From Planctomycetota bacterium (GTDB lineage Bacteria > Planctomycetota > Phycisphaerae > SM23-33), in NCBI GenBank assembly GCA_029553505.1, contig JAKPKY010000081.1:1-35206 (forward strand): 35,206 nucleotides of DNA. Reading direction: 5' to 3'. Both the position numbers and the translations under genes were made by a program. Shown here piece by piece: positions 15,215-23,847 of the stretch (positions are counted from its first letter, which is position 1; each line of letters begins with the position of its first letter). The notes under the pieces are model-generated. The model saw only the letters and a program-made list of their open reading frames with translations, made no database searches and was not told where the DNA came from.

Positions 15215-18046
15215 TCATTTCACCACCAGGTTCACCAGCCGGCCGGGCACGACGATCTGCTTGACGATCTGCTTTCCCGCGACGGCGGCGGCGACCTTCT
15301 CGTCGGCCAGCGCGGTCTCGACGCACGCTTCCTGCGAGGCGTCCGCGGCGACCTGGATTTTCCCGCGAACCTTTCCGTTGACCTGGACGGCCAGTTCGAC
15401 GGTGTCTTCGGCGAGCATCTTCTCGTCGTAAGCGGGCCAGGGCTCGTGCGCCAGGCTGCCGGCGTGCCCGAGCTTCTGCCAGAGTTCCTCGGCCAGGTGC
15501 GGCGCGAAGGGCGCCAGCAGCAGGAGGAAGCGTTCGGCCTGCGAGGCGGAGATTCGTCCCGCCTTGAAGACGGCGTTGACGAACTCCATCATGGCGGCGA
15601 TGGCCGTGTTGAACTTCATGGCCTCGATGTCTTCGCCGACCTTCTTGGCGAGTTTGTGCAGGCCCCGTTCGACGCCCGCGTCTCCGTCTGCGTCGGTCAG
15701 CAGGGCCGGCTGGTCGTCGGTGCCCGCGACGATCCGCCAGACGCGCTGGAGGAAGCGGTGCACGCCCGGCACGTCGCGGGTGTTCCACGGCTTGGACGCC
15801 TCCAGCGGGCCCATGAACATCTCGTACAGGCGGAACGTGTCGGCGCCGTACTGCGAAATCACCTCGTCGGGGTTGACGACGTTCTTGAGGCTCTTGGACA
15901 TCTTCTCGACGCTCTCGGTGAGCGCCTCGCCGGTTTTCTTGTGGCGGGGGGCGTCGCCGGAGAGGTCCACGTCGTCGTAGCCGACGTAGACCCCGCGCGA
16001 ATCGCGGTACGCGAAGCTGCGGATCATTCCCTGGTTGAACAGCTTGGCGAACGGCTCGGGCGTCGACACGCAACCGAGATCGTAGAGCACCTTGTGCCAG
16101 AACCGCGCGTAGAGCAGGTGGAGCACGGCGTGCTCGGCCCCGCCGACGTAGAGGTCCACGCCGTTTCCGCCCATCCAGTAGTTTTCGATGTTCGGATCGA
16201 CGAACCGCTTGTCGTTCTTCGGGTCGAGGTAGCGCAGGTAGTACCAGCAGCTGCCCGCCCACTGGGGCATGGTGTTGAGCTCGCGCGTGGCGGGCCCGCC
16301 GCAGCAGGGGCAGGTGGTCGATGTCCAGTTGGTCATTTTCCCCAGCGGCGGTTCCGGCGGGGCGTCGGGGTCGTCGCTGGCGGCGGGGGTGAAGTCGGCC
16401 ATCTCCGGCAGCGTCAGCGGAAGGGCCGATTCCGGCAGCGCCGCCGGCCCGCATTTGTGGCAGTGGACGATCGGGAACGGCTCGCCCCAGTACCGCTGCC
16501 GGCTGAACAGCCAGTCGCGCAGCTTGTAGTGGATCGCCTGCTTGCCGAGCCCGCCCTTGGACAGGTCGGCCGTGATGCGCTTCTTGAACTCCGCCGTCGA
16601 CAGGCCGTCGTATTGACCGGAATTGACGGCCGTGCCGTCGTCGGTGAACCCGCGCCAGTCCGCGCCCGTCGGCGGTTCGACCACTTGGATCACCGGCAGG
16701 TCGAACTTCTGCGCGAACTCGTAATCGCGCGTGTCGTGCGCCGGGACGGCCATGATGGCGCCCGTGCCGTATCCGGTCATCACGTAGTCGGCCACCCAGA
16801 CGGGGATTCGCTGGCGGTTGACGGGGTTGACCGCGTACGCGCCGGTGAAGACGCCGGTTTTTTCCTTGGTCTCGGTCGTGCGCTCCAACTCGCTCTTGTT
16901 CTTCGCCTGGGCGACGTACGCCTGGACGGTTTGTCGTTGCGCGTCGGTCGTGATTTCTTCGACCAGGGGATGCTCTGGCGCGAGGACCATGTAGGTGGCG
17001 CCATACAACGTGTCGGGTCTCGTCGTGTAGACTCTCAAAACTTCGTCTTCTTCGACGGCGGGGAAGCCCGCATCGGCCCGGCCGGCGAACCATTCGTCCG
17101 ACGCAATGTTTTCCAGCGGGAAATCCACCTCGGCGCCGATGCTCTTTCCGATCCAGTTCCGCTGCATGAGCTTGATGGGCTCGGGCCAGTCCACCAGGGC
17201 CAAATCGTCCAGCAGGCGGTCGGCGTAGGCGGTGATGCGGAGCATCCACTGCTTCAGCGCGCGGCGGAAGACGGGATGGTCGCCGCGTTCGGAGCGGCCT
17301 TCGTTGGTGACTTCCTCGTTGGCCAGCACCGTACCGAGCTTGGGGCACCAGTTGACCGGCACCTCGTCGAGGTAGGCGAGGCGTTGGGCGTCGATGACAG
17401 CTTGCCGCTGCTCGGCGTCCAACTCGGTGAACTTGACGTAGCCGGCCGGCAGGCCCGCGAGGGCCTCGATGGTCGCCGCGGTGGGCTCGAACACGACATC
17501 CCCGCCGAGGTCCACCAGGTACTCGCCGCTTTCCAGGCGGCGGACGAGTTCGCCGATCGGACGGGCGGCGCGCGCGACGGGGTCGTACCAGCTGTTGAAC
17601 AGTTGCAGGAAGATCCACTGCGTCCAGCGGTAATACTCGACGTCGGTCGTCGCCACGCGGCGGGACCAGTCGTAGCTGAATCCGAACATCCGGATCTGCC
17701 GCTCGATGTTGGCGATGTTCCGCTCGGTGGTGATGCGCGGGTGCACGCCGTGCTCCACGGCGTACTGCTCGGCGGGCAGTCCGAACGCGTCGTAGCCCAT
17801 CGGGTGCAGGACATTGAAACCCTTCATCCGCTTGTAACGGGCGACGATGTCGGTGGCGGTGTATCCCTCGGGGTGTCCCACGTGCAGGCCTGCGCCGGAC
17901 GGATAGGGGAACATGTCCAGCACGTAGAACTTGGGCCGGTTCGCGTCGAAGCCTTTCTCGCCGGGATTGCCTTGGCGGAACGTGCCGTGGGCCTCCCAGT
18001 GCTGCTGCCATTTCTTCTCGATCGCCGTGAAGTCGTACGCCGCCAT
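15215..18046 (-). CDS. leuS: Leucyl-tRNA synthetase
   Basis: Charges tRNA-Leu in the cytoplasm. The 943-residue chain contains the class I HIGH motif as HVGH (55-58) and KMSKS at 715-719. The CP1 editing domain shows [12 protein letters not shown] (341-352) and [17 protein letters not shown] (425-441). Zinc-type Cys pairs CHKCG and CPCCGG sit near 529-583. The protein is longer than the usual 805-880 residues, partly because of an insert of about 70 residues (about 155-225) between the SWYDP region and [16 protein letters not shown]. The ATG at 18046 is preceded by GGAG. The frame is open further upstream, but that part has no similarity to the family. Confidence 0.97.
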   Translation of the reverse strand: MAAYDFTAIEKKWQQHWEAHGTFRQGNPGEKGFDANRPKFYVLDMFPYPSGAGLHVGHPEGYTATDIVARYKRMKGFNVLHPMGYDAFGLPAEQYAVEHGVHPRITTERNIANIERQIRMFGFSYDWSRRVATTDVEYYRWTQWIFLQLFNSWYDPVARAARPIGELVRRLESGEYLVDLGGDVVFEPTAATIEALAGLPAGYVKFTELDAEQRQAVIDAQRLAYLDEVPVNWCPKLGTVLANEEVTNEGRSERGDHPVFRRALKQWMLRITAYADRLLDDLALVDWPEPIKLMQRNWIGKSIGAEVDFPLENIASDEWFAGRADAGFPAVEEDEVLRVYTTRPDTLYGATYMVLAPEHPLVEEITTDAQRQTVQAYVAQAKNKSELERTTETKEKTGVFTGAYAVNPVNRQRIPVWVADYVMTGYGTGAIMAVPAHDTRDYEFAQKFDLPVIQVVEPPTGADWRGFTDDGTAVNSGQYDGLSTAEFKKRITADLSKGGLGKQAIHYKLRDWLFSRQRYWGEPFPIVHCHKCGPAALPESALPLTLPEMADFTPAASDDPDAPPEPPLGKMTNWTSTTCPCCGGPATRELNTMPQWAGSCWYYLRYLDPKNDKRFVDPNIENYWMGGNGVDLYVGGAEHAVLHLLYARFWHKVLYDLGCVSTPEPFAKLFNQGMIRSFAYRDSRGVYVGYDDVDLSGDAPRHKKTGEALTESVEKMSKSLKNVVNPDEVISQYGADTFRLYEMFMGPLEASKPWNTRDVPGVHRFLQRVWRIVAGTDDQPALLTDADGDAGVERGLHKLAKKVGEDIEAMKFNTAIAAMMEFVNAVFKAGRISASQAERFLLLLAPFAPHLAEELWQKLGHAGSLAHEPWPAYDEKMLAEDTVELAVQVNGKVRGKIQVAADASQEACVETALADEKVAAAVAGKQIVKQIVVPGRLVNLVVK

Positions 18047-18142
18047 GAATGGTCTCCATTCCGTAAAAACCAATACGAAATACACCAAAAAAGCGGAAAA
18101 GGAAAGCCCCCGTTGGAACACGGCAGGGAAGGGGGGCGAAGG

Positions 18143-19330
18143 CTACCGCGCCAGGCTGACGGCTTGCAGGTACTGGGCGTCGGCGATGGCGTGGCGTTCC
18201 CACGCCGCCGACAGGATCAGGCCGTACTCGGAATTGTGCGGAACGTACAGCGCCCGCTGGATCGCGTCGGACACGGAGCATCCGTCCTTGACGTGGGCCA
18301 GGAAGTCGTGGAACTGCTCGTCCGTCAGTTGCTGCCGGACAAAGGAGACCACGCTGTACGATTCGGCGTAGAACACCGCGGGGCTGGACATCGACTGGCG
18401 CTGCGTCACCAGCAGGGCGTCCAGGTCGATCTTCGCCTCGCCCATCAGGGCCTTGCCCGCCAGCAGGACGCGCTGGTTGTCCACCTCGCTCTCGGCGAGC
18501 ATGGCCAGGCCTTCGTTGAGGAACAGGGGGCACTCGGTCTCGCCGAAGTGTTCGCGGACGACCAGGTGGCACAGTTCGTGCGGAAGCACGCGATCGAGCA
18601 TGGCGACGTTGAAGTTTCCGTCGTCGTCGAGCTGGGTCAGGTCCAGTCGGCGGGTCGCCGTGCCGGCTTCGACGGTGAAGGAGAAACTCCCGCCCGCCCA
18701 CTCGGGGGCGTCGGAGGCGTTGGCGAGATATTCCTCGCGGTCGGTCCAGACGTAGATGTCCACCGTGTGGGGGTAGGCCTGGACGCCGAGGAGAAGGTTT
18801 CCGATTCGCCGCAGGGCGACTTCCACCTGTCGGGCGACCAGCTTGGTCAGGCGGGCGTTGCGGGATCGGACGACGAAATGCTCGGTCGAATCGATATGCT
18901 CGATGCGGTCGACGCGGGCGAGTTCCTCGCGTTCGGCCGGGGTGAGCCGCTTGCTGGGCGCCACGGGGGCGGGATCGCCGGCGGAGGCCCGGCGGCAGAG
19001 GCGGATCTGCTCCAGGACATAGCGACGCAGGTCTTCCGAGGCGCACTTGTCGAGATAGGCGTTGTAGGCTTGTACGGCGGATTCGTATTGGCGGGCCTGC
19101 TGGCGGGCGCCGGCGACGATCAGCCAGGCGCGGTCCACCGGCGCGGACTCTCTGCGGGCCAGACGAAGGGCGAGGGTTTCGGCCTGGGCAGACTGGCCGT
19201 CGCGGAGGCTCCGCAGGGCGAACTGCATGACGGTGGTGTCGGAATCCGGCAGGCCGGATTGAATCGCAGCGAGGCCGACTCCCGTCAGCGCCGCCACCCC
19301 GCACAGGATGTAGGACTTAATTCCGGCCAT
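18143..19330 (-). CDS. Gluzincin metallopeptidase (MA-clan, DUF1570/peptidase MA-like)
   Basis: A 395-residue protein with an N-terminal hydrophobic segment (about 5-25) acting as signal or anchor. A short helical, TPR-like stretch (35-115) is followed by a peptidase domain. The zinc site is H251-E252-L-C-H255 with the third ligand Glu273 in PLFLNEGLAML, the HExxH...E layout of gluzincins. HFVVRSRNA and VDIYVWTDREEYLA upstream are typical of the 'peptidase MA-like' family that is common in planctomycetes. The catalytic residues look intact. The ATG overlaps the end of the upstream TPR-protein gene by 14 bp, implying coupled translation and joint function at the envelope. Substrate unknown. 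Confidence 0.82.
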   Translation of the reverse strand: MAGIKSYILCGVAALTGVGLAAIQSGLPDSDTTVMQFALRSLRDGQSAQAETLALRLARRESAPVDRAWLIVAGARQQARQYESAVQAYNAYLDKCASEDLRRYVLEQIRLCRRASAGDPAPVAPSKRLTPAEREELARVDRIEHIDSTEHFVVRSRNARLTKLVARQVEVALRRIGNLLLGVQAYPHTVDIYVWTDREEYLANASDAPEWAGGSFSFTVEAGTATRRLDLTQLDDDGNFNVAMLDRVLPHELCHLVVREHFGETECPLFLNEGLAMLAESEVDNQRVLLAGKALMGEAKIDLDALLVTQRQSMSSPAVFYAESYSVVSFVRQQLTDEQFHDFLAHVKDGCSVSDAIQRALYVPHNSEYGLILSAAWERHAIADAQYLQAVSLAR

Positions 19331-20585
19331 CGAGTTCCTTCTTCAGGACTCGCCGCATTTCCTCGATCCGCTGGAGGTCCAGTTCCGCCCACTTGGTCTC
19401 CAGCGCCAGCTCCTGCGCATACGGCTTGGCCAACGCGAGGATCGAGGTCAGATCCTCGCGCACATTATCCAGGTAATGGATCAATCGGACAACGGTATTT
19501 CGATATTCCGCGGGTGACATTTTCTGACTGCCGAGGGATTCCATCAGCAGGTCGAATTTCCGGGCGTTGCTCTCGCTGTCGCGGCGGAGGACGACGATCT
19601 GCCGGCGGGCGATCTCGATGCGGTAGCTCCGCGAGATGCCCTCGACGAGGGCGTCGGACTTGTCGAAAGTCCGCCCGGCCAGCAGGTACTTGGTCCGGGC
19701 GGTGTCCGGATCGGTTTCCTGAATCGCGCGGGCCTCGTCCATGATCTTGCGTCCGGCTGCGATGTGCTCCTTGGCGCGGTCCCAGAGGGCGGCCTGGAGA
19801 ACCAGCGGATCGGCCAGCGAGGCGGGCCCGGTCGGCACGGCGCGAGCGCCCCGGATTTCCGCGTCGGGGGGGTACTTTTCCTTCAGGACGTACATTCCGT
19901 CCTTGTTGCCGGAAAGGATGTCGGCGATGGCGAGGTATCGCGTGGCGGGGGCGGGGTCGGCCTGGGCGGCCAGGGCCTTGAAGCTCTCGGCGGCCTGGGC
20001 GAACCGCGCGGCCCGCAACAGGGTCATTGCCGTCAACTCGCCGGCCTGCAACGCCTGACGCGGCGACGGCGCGGCGCCGGTCAGCGCGGGACAAATCTCG
20101 CTCAGCAGGGCGTCGTGGTTTCCGGTTTCCAGCTTGCTGCGGGCCAGTTCCATCGCATCGGCGAAGTCTCGCCATTTTCCGTCGATCCGGACAAACCCGA
20201 GCTTTTTTCGGGCGACGGGATGGTCGGGATTGATCTTCAGGACGTCCTGGTAGACCTCGCCGGCTTCGCGGGGAAGAGATTTGCCTTCGGCCCAGGCAGC
20301 CAGCGCCAGCAGGGCGTCGGCATCGTCGGAGGCCGTGGCGGCCCGGCGTTTTTCGAACTCGTCGCGCGGGGTTTCGCCCATCTCGATGCGGGCGACTTCC
20401 TGGCGGGAGAACTGGAGGGTGCCGAAAGCCGCCTTGATCGTCACCGTGTTGCCTTCGACGGTGACCGAGCCGGTGATGGTGCGCCCGTCCGTGAGAATGA
20501 GCCGGTCGGCCCGCGCAACGGCGGGAACTGCCAGCAAGGCCGACCCCAGCAGCAGGCCCAGCGCGATTCCAGTCCGGCAAGTCAC
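19317..20585 (-). CDS. Exported TPR-type protein with N-terminal SH3-like segment
   Basis: A 422-residue protein with a signal peptide (GIALGLLLGSALLAVPAVARA). After cleavage comes DRLILTDGRTITGSVTVEGNTVTIKAAFGTLQFSRQEVARIE, a small beta module often found at the head of planctomycete TPR proteins, then helical repeats from about residue 85 (AEVYQDVLKINPDHPVARKKLGFV is TPR-like) and a coiled C-terminal helix. The start is taken as GTG at 20585 because GGAGG lies 8 bp upstream and the signal peptide follows directly; the frame remains open upstream without protein-like quality. It overlaps the peptidase gene by 14 bp. No enzymatic motif is seen, so it is likely a scaffold or binding protein in the periplasm. 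Confidence 0.78.
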   Translation of the reverse strand: MTCRTGIALGLLLGSALLAVPAVARADRLILTDGRTITGSVTVEGNTVTIKAAFGTLQFSRQEVARIEMGETPRDEFEKRRAATASDDADALLALAAWAEGKSLPREAGEVYQDVLKINPDHPVARKKLGFVRIDGKWRDFADAMELARSKLETGNHDALLSEICPALTGAAPSPRQALQAGELTAMTLLRAARFAQAAESFKALAAQADPAPATRYLAIADILSGNKDGMYVLKEKYPPDAEIRGARAVPTGPASLADPLVLQAALWDRAKEHIAAGRKIMDEARAIQETDPDTARTKYLLAGRTFDKSDALVEGISRSYRIEIARRQIVVLRRDSESNARKFDLLMESLGSQKMSPAEYRNTVVRLIHYLDNVREDLTSILALAKPYAQELALETKWAELDLQRIEEMRRVLKKELDGRN

Positions 20586-20633
20586 GAGACGCACCTCCCT
20601 GAACGCAGGGATCGACCGATTTCGACTTCGCCC

Positions 20634-20663
20634 AGTATACCCGTTCGGGGCATGCGGGAACAA
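20634..20663 (-). promoter_or_regulatory. Promoter for the TPR-protein/peptidase operon
   Basis: On the minus strand: TTGTTC, 18-bp spacer, TATACT, about 49 bp upstream of the GTG start at 20585. The -10 matches well, the -35 moderately. Confidence 0.5.
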
Positions 20664-20837
20664 CCCACAAAGACGGCAACGGACAAACCCGTTCCTGGCG
20701 TCATGAACCGACAGCGAAATTCCTGGGACAAGCGAAGCGAGGCCACGCATCGAATAACGCTAAGTCTATTAAACGAAAGGGCATGCAGGATCGAAAAGCC
20801 CGGATTATTTTATGTCAGTTTTTGGCCAGGCGGAAGC

Positions 20838-20865
20838 TTGACATTGCAAGAGCCCCCGCTAGAAT
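20838..20865 (+). promoter_or_regulatory. Strong sigma70-type promoter for the 3D-domain gene
   Basis: TTGACA (perfect), 16-bp spacer, TAGAAT, giving a start near 20872. A perfect AGGAGG follows at 20898-20903, 12 bp before the ATG. Confidence 0.65.
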
Positions 20866-20915
20866 TCCGGCCTTTTGTACTGTCGTCCGACCGATCCAGG
20901 AGGCCCTTGGAAACG

Positions 20916-21506
20916 ATGTCCAAAGCAGGAAAATATTTTGCCGTATTGCTTCTGCTGATGGCAGGGGCGGCGGTGCTGGCGTCTTATGTTTCTTCCCTGA
21001 AGCAAGGCTCCGCCGGGGAGGGGACGAATTCGCCCGTCCTGGCGGCAGTGACAGCTTCGCAAGAGTTTTCAACGCCTGCGGCGAAAGACAGTGACGAAGC
21101 GATCCCTTTGCCGGTGGAACAGCAAACGGCTGTGTCCGTTGCCGTGCCGGCGCCGCAAAGTCCCGCGCGGATCGAGCCGGCGCCCCGCCGGCGAACGGTG
21201 ACCCTGCGGATGCTGGTGACGGCATATTGTCCGTGCCCGAAGTGCTGTGGCAGTTGGAGCGACGGAAAGACCGCCAGCGGAAAGAGCATCTGGGCAAACG
21301 GCTCGAAGTTCGTGGCGGCCGACACGCGGCTGTTGCCGTTCGGGCGGATGGTGTCCATTCCGGGCTACCATGGCGGGCAGGCGGTGCCGGTTTGGGATCG
21401 TGGCGCGAAGATCAAGGGGCATCGTCTGGACGTGTTTTTCCCCTCGCACCAGCAGGCCCGCAAGTGGGGGGCTCGCTGGTTGGATGTGACGGTGATTCTC
21501 GACTGA
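20916..21506 (+). CDS. 3D (Asp-Asp-Asp) domain cell-wall protein
   Basis: A 196-residue protein with an N-terminal membrane segment (6-24), a low-complexity linker rich in Ala/Pro/Glu (30-90) and a C-terminal 3D domain (97-196). The three family aspartates are seen in VAADTRLLPFG (D136), VWDRGAKIKG (D161) and HRLDVFFPS (D172). The CPCPKCC cluster (105-111) ahead of the domain is frequent in this family. The 3D domain shares the double-psi beta barrel of MltA-type lytic transglycosylases, so a role in peptidoglycan cleavage outside the inner membrane is likely. The ATG at 20916 follows AGGAGG by 12 bp and a strong promoter. It converges with the fmdB gene, leaving 16 bp. Confidence 0.87.
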   Translation: MSKAGKYFAVLLLLMAGAAVLASYVSSLKQGSAGEGTNSPVLAAVTASQEFSTPAAKDSDEAIPLPVEQQTAVSVAVPAPQSPARIEPAPRRRTVTLRMLVTAYCPCPKCCGSWSDGKTASGKSIWANGSKFVAADTRLLPFGRMVSIPGYHGGQAVPVWDRGAKIKGHRLDVFFPSHQQARKWGARWLDVTVILD

Positions 21507-21522
21507 TTGGCTTGCCGCGGCG

Positions 21523-21753
21523 CTATCTCGAAAACGGGCACTTGCCCGACGCGCACGCCGATGTTGTCGCGCCCGGGCACGTTCCGGAAGCACATTGCGG
21601 CTGGGCGGAGCCGGAGTGGGCGGCGAAGGTGGAGATTTTTCGCGTAAGCCTCCTGGAGTTGCAATGGGGGCAGGCTGGTTTGGCCCGGCTGGACGGAACC
21701 AGCAGTTCCACCTCCCGGCCACAGTTCTCACAGGAATATTCGTATATCGGCAT
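21523..21753 (-). CDS. FmdB-family zinc-ribbon protein
   Basis: A 76-residue protein starting MPIYEYSCENCG, the hallmark of FmdB/CxxC putative regulatory proteins. The first CxxC is C8-C11 and the second CPHC is C28-C31, forming a single zinc ribbon. The last third is low complexity with four further Cys (54, 59, 67, 72), which may bind another metal or vary freely, as often in this family. The true role of FmdB proteins is unsettled, though the name suggests transcription regulation of amidase operons. The ATG at 21753 is clear; a promoter lies at 21826-21854. Confidence 0.85.
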   Translation of the reverse strand: MPIYEYSCENCGREVELLVPSSRAKPACPHCNSRRLTRKISTFAAHSGSAQPQCASGTCPGATTSACASGKCPFSR

Positions 21754-21825
21754 GGTTTTTCGCACGTCCCTGGGGGATTTTTCACGCGGACCACGGGTAG
21801 AACCGTGTCCACCAAAGCTCGGATC

Positions 21826-21854
21826 AGTATAGCGGGGCAAAAGGGTGGAACCAA
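21826..21854 (-). promoter_or_regulatory. Promoter for the fmdB-family gene
   Basis: On the minus strand: TTGGTT, 17-bp spacer, TATACT, about 70 bp upstream of the ATG at 21753. Good spacing and good -10. Confidence 0.5.
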
Positions 21855-22029
21855 GCCCGTTTGTGTCCCCTGGCAATTCGCCGGACATCAAGCGAGGCGT
21901 TCAAATTTTTTCAATGGGCGGGAAATCCGTTCTGAAAGGCAAAACCAACGGCGCCGCCGAGGGATGCGCTTGGGCGGGGAAATCCTATCGCGAGGACGGG
22001 ATTCGACAGCGAGTTTTTTTCCTGACAAG

Positions 22030-22059
22030 TTGCAAACTGCCGCCCGGTCCTGCTAAAAT
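22030..22059 (+). promoter_or_regulatory. Promoter for the HicB-like gene
   Basis: TTGCAA, 18-bp spacer, TAAAAT, giving a start near 22066 and a leader of about 175 nt before the ATG at 22241. Confidence 0.5.
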
Positions 22060-22240
22060 GGCATGCAGAGCGGATAAGGTGCAAACATATTCATGGATCA
22101 GGGGTTCCGGGGCAGGATTTGCCCCGCACAATGCACCGGTTCCGCCCTGCGGACGGATGTTTTCAGGGCGAGCCGAAGTGCCGGACGAGAGTGTGCGGAC
22201 AAGCAAGTGAGTGGCGAGTCTCGGGCATGGGGAGGTGTCT

Positions 22241-22438
22241 ATGAAGTTGCGGGTCACGATCTTAACGAACGAAAAAGGGACATTCACGGCAACTTGCCCC
22301 TCGCTTCCCGGGTGTGTCTGTGAAGGCGACACGCACGATCACGCGCGTGAAAAACTCGATGAAGCGATCAAGGGCTACATTGCCGCCGTGAACAACTTCG
22401 TCCCCGACTTCGATCTGCAGGAAGTTGCGGAGGTGTGA
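22241..22438 (+). CDS. Orphan HicB-like small protein
   Basis: A 65-residue protein that reads as a minimal HicB domain: KLRVTILTNEKGTFTATCPSLPGCVCEGDTHDHAREKLDEAIKGYIAAV. The pattern 'strand - G.f.a..PslPGc...G.t..eA...l.eAi..yi' is that of HicB antitoxins and related UPF0150 proteins. There is no DNA-binding tail, the chain stops after the RNase-H-like core. HicB normally sits beside the HicA toxin, but I find no HicA-like frame on either side. GGAGG lies 5 bp before the ATG. The gene has its own promoter (22030-22059), a long structured leader and a terminator (22505-22529), so it is a single-gene unit. Confidence 0.82.
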   Translation: MKLRVTILTNEKGTFTATCPSLPGCVCEGDTHDHAREKLDEAIKGYIAAVNNFVPDFDLQEVAEV

Positions 22439-22504
22439 GCGCGACGCAATGCAGAGAGAACGGTCGTGAGACGTAGGGGGGATTTTTTCTTTCGAGTGAA
22501 TCAC

Positions 22505-22529
22505 GCCCCGGCATCGGGGCTTGTTTTTT
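22505..22529 (+). terminator. Rho-independent terminator of the HicB-like gene
   Basis: Stem GCCCCG (22505-22510), loop GCAT, stem CGGGGC (22515-22520), then TTGTTTTTT. It lies 66 bp after the hicB stop and 21 bp before the xerD stop on the other strand. Confidence 0.85.
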
Positions 22530-22550
22530 GCGCCGAATGCGACGGCTGGG

Positions 22551-23495
22551 TCATCCGCGGGGGTGGAACTTCCTGTGAATCGCCTTCAAACGGGCCGCAT
22601 CCACGTGGGTGTAGATCTGGGTGGTGGAGATGTCGGCGTGTCCAAGCATTTCCTGGACGCTGCGCAGGTCGGCCCCGCGGCTGAGCAGGTGCGTCGCGAA
22701 ACAGTGCCTCAGGGTGTGGGGGGTGACGTTCCCGGCCAGGCAGGCCCGCCGGACGTATTTGCGTACGATTCGGAAGACGTCTTCTCGCGTCAGGGGTCGG
22801 CCGGTGCGGGACAGGAACAAGGCCTGCTCGTCGGGGGCTGCCGGAAGCTGGGCGCGCTGGCCTGCCATATATTCCCGGACGGCCTGCGCCGCCGACGAGG
22901 CGAGGGGGACGATCCGCTCCTTGTCGCCTTTTCCCAGCACGCGAAGCACACCCAGGTGGTCGTTGAAATCGTTGATTCTCAGCCCGGCCAGTTCGCTGGC
23001 CCGGAGCCCCGACGCATAGAGGACGGCGAGCATGGCCCGGTCGCGGGAGGCGTGGGCGTCCTGCTCGTCGTCGGGCGAGGCGATCAGGCGTACGACCGAC
23101 TGGTCGTCCAGGACGGTCGGAAGACGGTGCCACTTTTTGGGCGGGTCGATGCTGGCCGAGACGTCCAGGCGCAGCACCTGCTGGAGGACGAGGTACCGGC
23201 AGAACATCCGGACGGCGGCCAGCTCCCGGGCGATCGAGGCGGGCGACAGCCCGCGCTCGTGCTCCGTGCGCAAGAACGCCTCGACGTGGCGCGGCGTCAT
23301 CGCGCCGGGGGAGCCCATGCCGTTTTCCGCGAGGAACGCCAGGAACCGATGAAGGTCGCGCGAATAGGCCTTGCGGGTATTGGCGGACAGACCGCATTCC
23401 GCCTGGAGATAATCCAGAAAGCCCGTGAGGAGAAATTTGGCCTCAAGAGGCGGCGAGGACGACCGGGATGTCGGGGACTCGCTCACCGGGGTCAT
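22551..23495 (-). CDS. xerD: Tyrosine recombinase XerD/XerC
   Basis: Site-specific recombinase that resolves chromosome dimers at dif with a partner Xer protein and FtsK. The 314-residue chain has a SAM-like N-terminal domain (20-115, including LSANTRKAYSRDLHRFL) and a full catalytic domain. Catalytic residues are Arg165 (SGLRASELAGL), Lys189 (LGKGDKER), His260 and Arg263 (HTLRHCFATHLL), His286 (LGHADISTTQIYTHV) and nucleophile Tyr295. LRHCFATHLL and LGHADISTTQIYTHV are the XerC/D wording rather than that of integrases. Its ATG lies inside the 3' end of a small Cys-protein gene (53-bp overlap), so translation may be coupled. XerC versus XerD cannot be settled by eye. Confidence 0.93.
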   Translation of the reverse strand: MTPVSESPTSRSSSPPLEAKFLLTGFLDYLQAECGLSANTRKAYSRDLHRFLAFLAENGMGSPGAMTPRHVEAFLRTEHERGLSPASIARELAAVRMFCRYLVLQQVLRLDVSASIDPPKKWHRLPTVLDDQSVVRLIASPDDEQDAHASRDRAMLAVLYASGLRASELAGLRINDFNDHLGVLRVLGKGDKERIVPLASSAAQAVREYMAGQRAQLPAAPDEQALFLSRTGRPLTREDVFRIVRKYVRRACLAGNVTPHTLRHCFATHLLSRGADLRSVQEMLGHADISTTQIYTHVDAARLKAIHRKFHPRG

Positions 23496-23637
23496 GCTGG
23501 AACTGCTCCGCGTTCAGGGCCTGGTAGACCGGGCAGGACGAGTAACGGTCCGCGCAGTGGGCAAAGGCCCGGTACAGGTTGCGCAGGGTCAGGTGCGTCG
23601 CACAACGCGGATCGGCTTTTTCCACAAAAGGGCACAC
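23443..23637 (-). CDS. Small four-cysteine protein overlapping xerD
   Basis: A 64-residue frame starting at GTG 23637 with AGGAG 7 bp upstream. The product begins MCPFVEKADPRCATHLTL, then LYRAFAHCADRYSSCPVYQAL. The Cys residues are at 2, 12, 28 and 35, a spacing that could hold zinc or an iron-sulfur cluster. The tail past residue 45 is the overlap with xerD and is Pro/Val-rich. I do not recognise the family. Support comes from the ribosome site, the clean Cys pattern and the position directly upstream of xerD on the same strand. It could still be a chance frame, since the region upstream shows no promoter. Confidence 0.55.
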   Translation of the reverse strand: MCPFVEKADPRCATHLTLRNLYRAFAHCADRYSSCPVYQALNAEQFQHDPGERVPDIPVVLAAS

Positions 23638-23847
23638 GGCGATTCTCCTGCGGCGCGAGCCGGCGAGGCCAACGCGTCCGGCAGTGTATATCGTCGTTTG
23701 GGCCTTCCGCACTTGAGGCGCAATGCCCGCCCGGCGAACGCGACGCAGGAAAAGACCAGCCCCCGCGCCGCCGCAAGGGCAGCACGGGGACCCGTGCGAA
23801 ATCCCGTTTGGGATGAGAGATAACTGTTTGGCGAAGCGTTGCTTGCA

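Larger units (their letters stand above)
20586..20915. other. 330-bp divergent intergenic region
   Basis: Holds the divergent control regions of the TPR/peptidase pair (minus) and the 3D-domain gene (plus). No convincing small gene is seen. Between the two promoters, roughly 20670-20830, lies mixed sequence that is less GC-rich than the genes and has no clear structure. Confidence 0.6.
21754..22240. other. 487-bp divergent intergenic region with two promoters and structured leader
   Basis: Contains the fmdB promoter (minus), the hicB promoter (plus) and, between about 22066 and 22240, a leader of about 175 nt with two hairpins: CGGGGCA/TGCCCCG at 22108-22126 and GCCCTG/CAGGGC at 22144-22169. 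An open frame of about 120 codons crosses the region, but its composition is unlike the genes and no family is recognised, so it is not called. Confidence 0.6.

Noticed and set aside
15074-19744. Very long open frames opposite and within leuS, the peptidase and hemL (over 1,300 codons)
   Set aside because: They are shadows produced by high GC at third codon positions. Their products are Arg/Gly/Val-rich without domains, while the minus-strand genes beneath have full family motifs.
21845-22210. Open frame of about 120 codons upstream of the HicB-like gene
   Set aside because: It crosses two promoters and two hairpins, shows no recognisable domain and has no ribosome site.
23618-23626. Another TTWTNCACA match (TTTTCCACA)
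   Set aside because: It is isolated and inside the small Cys-protein gene, so it is likely chance.
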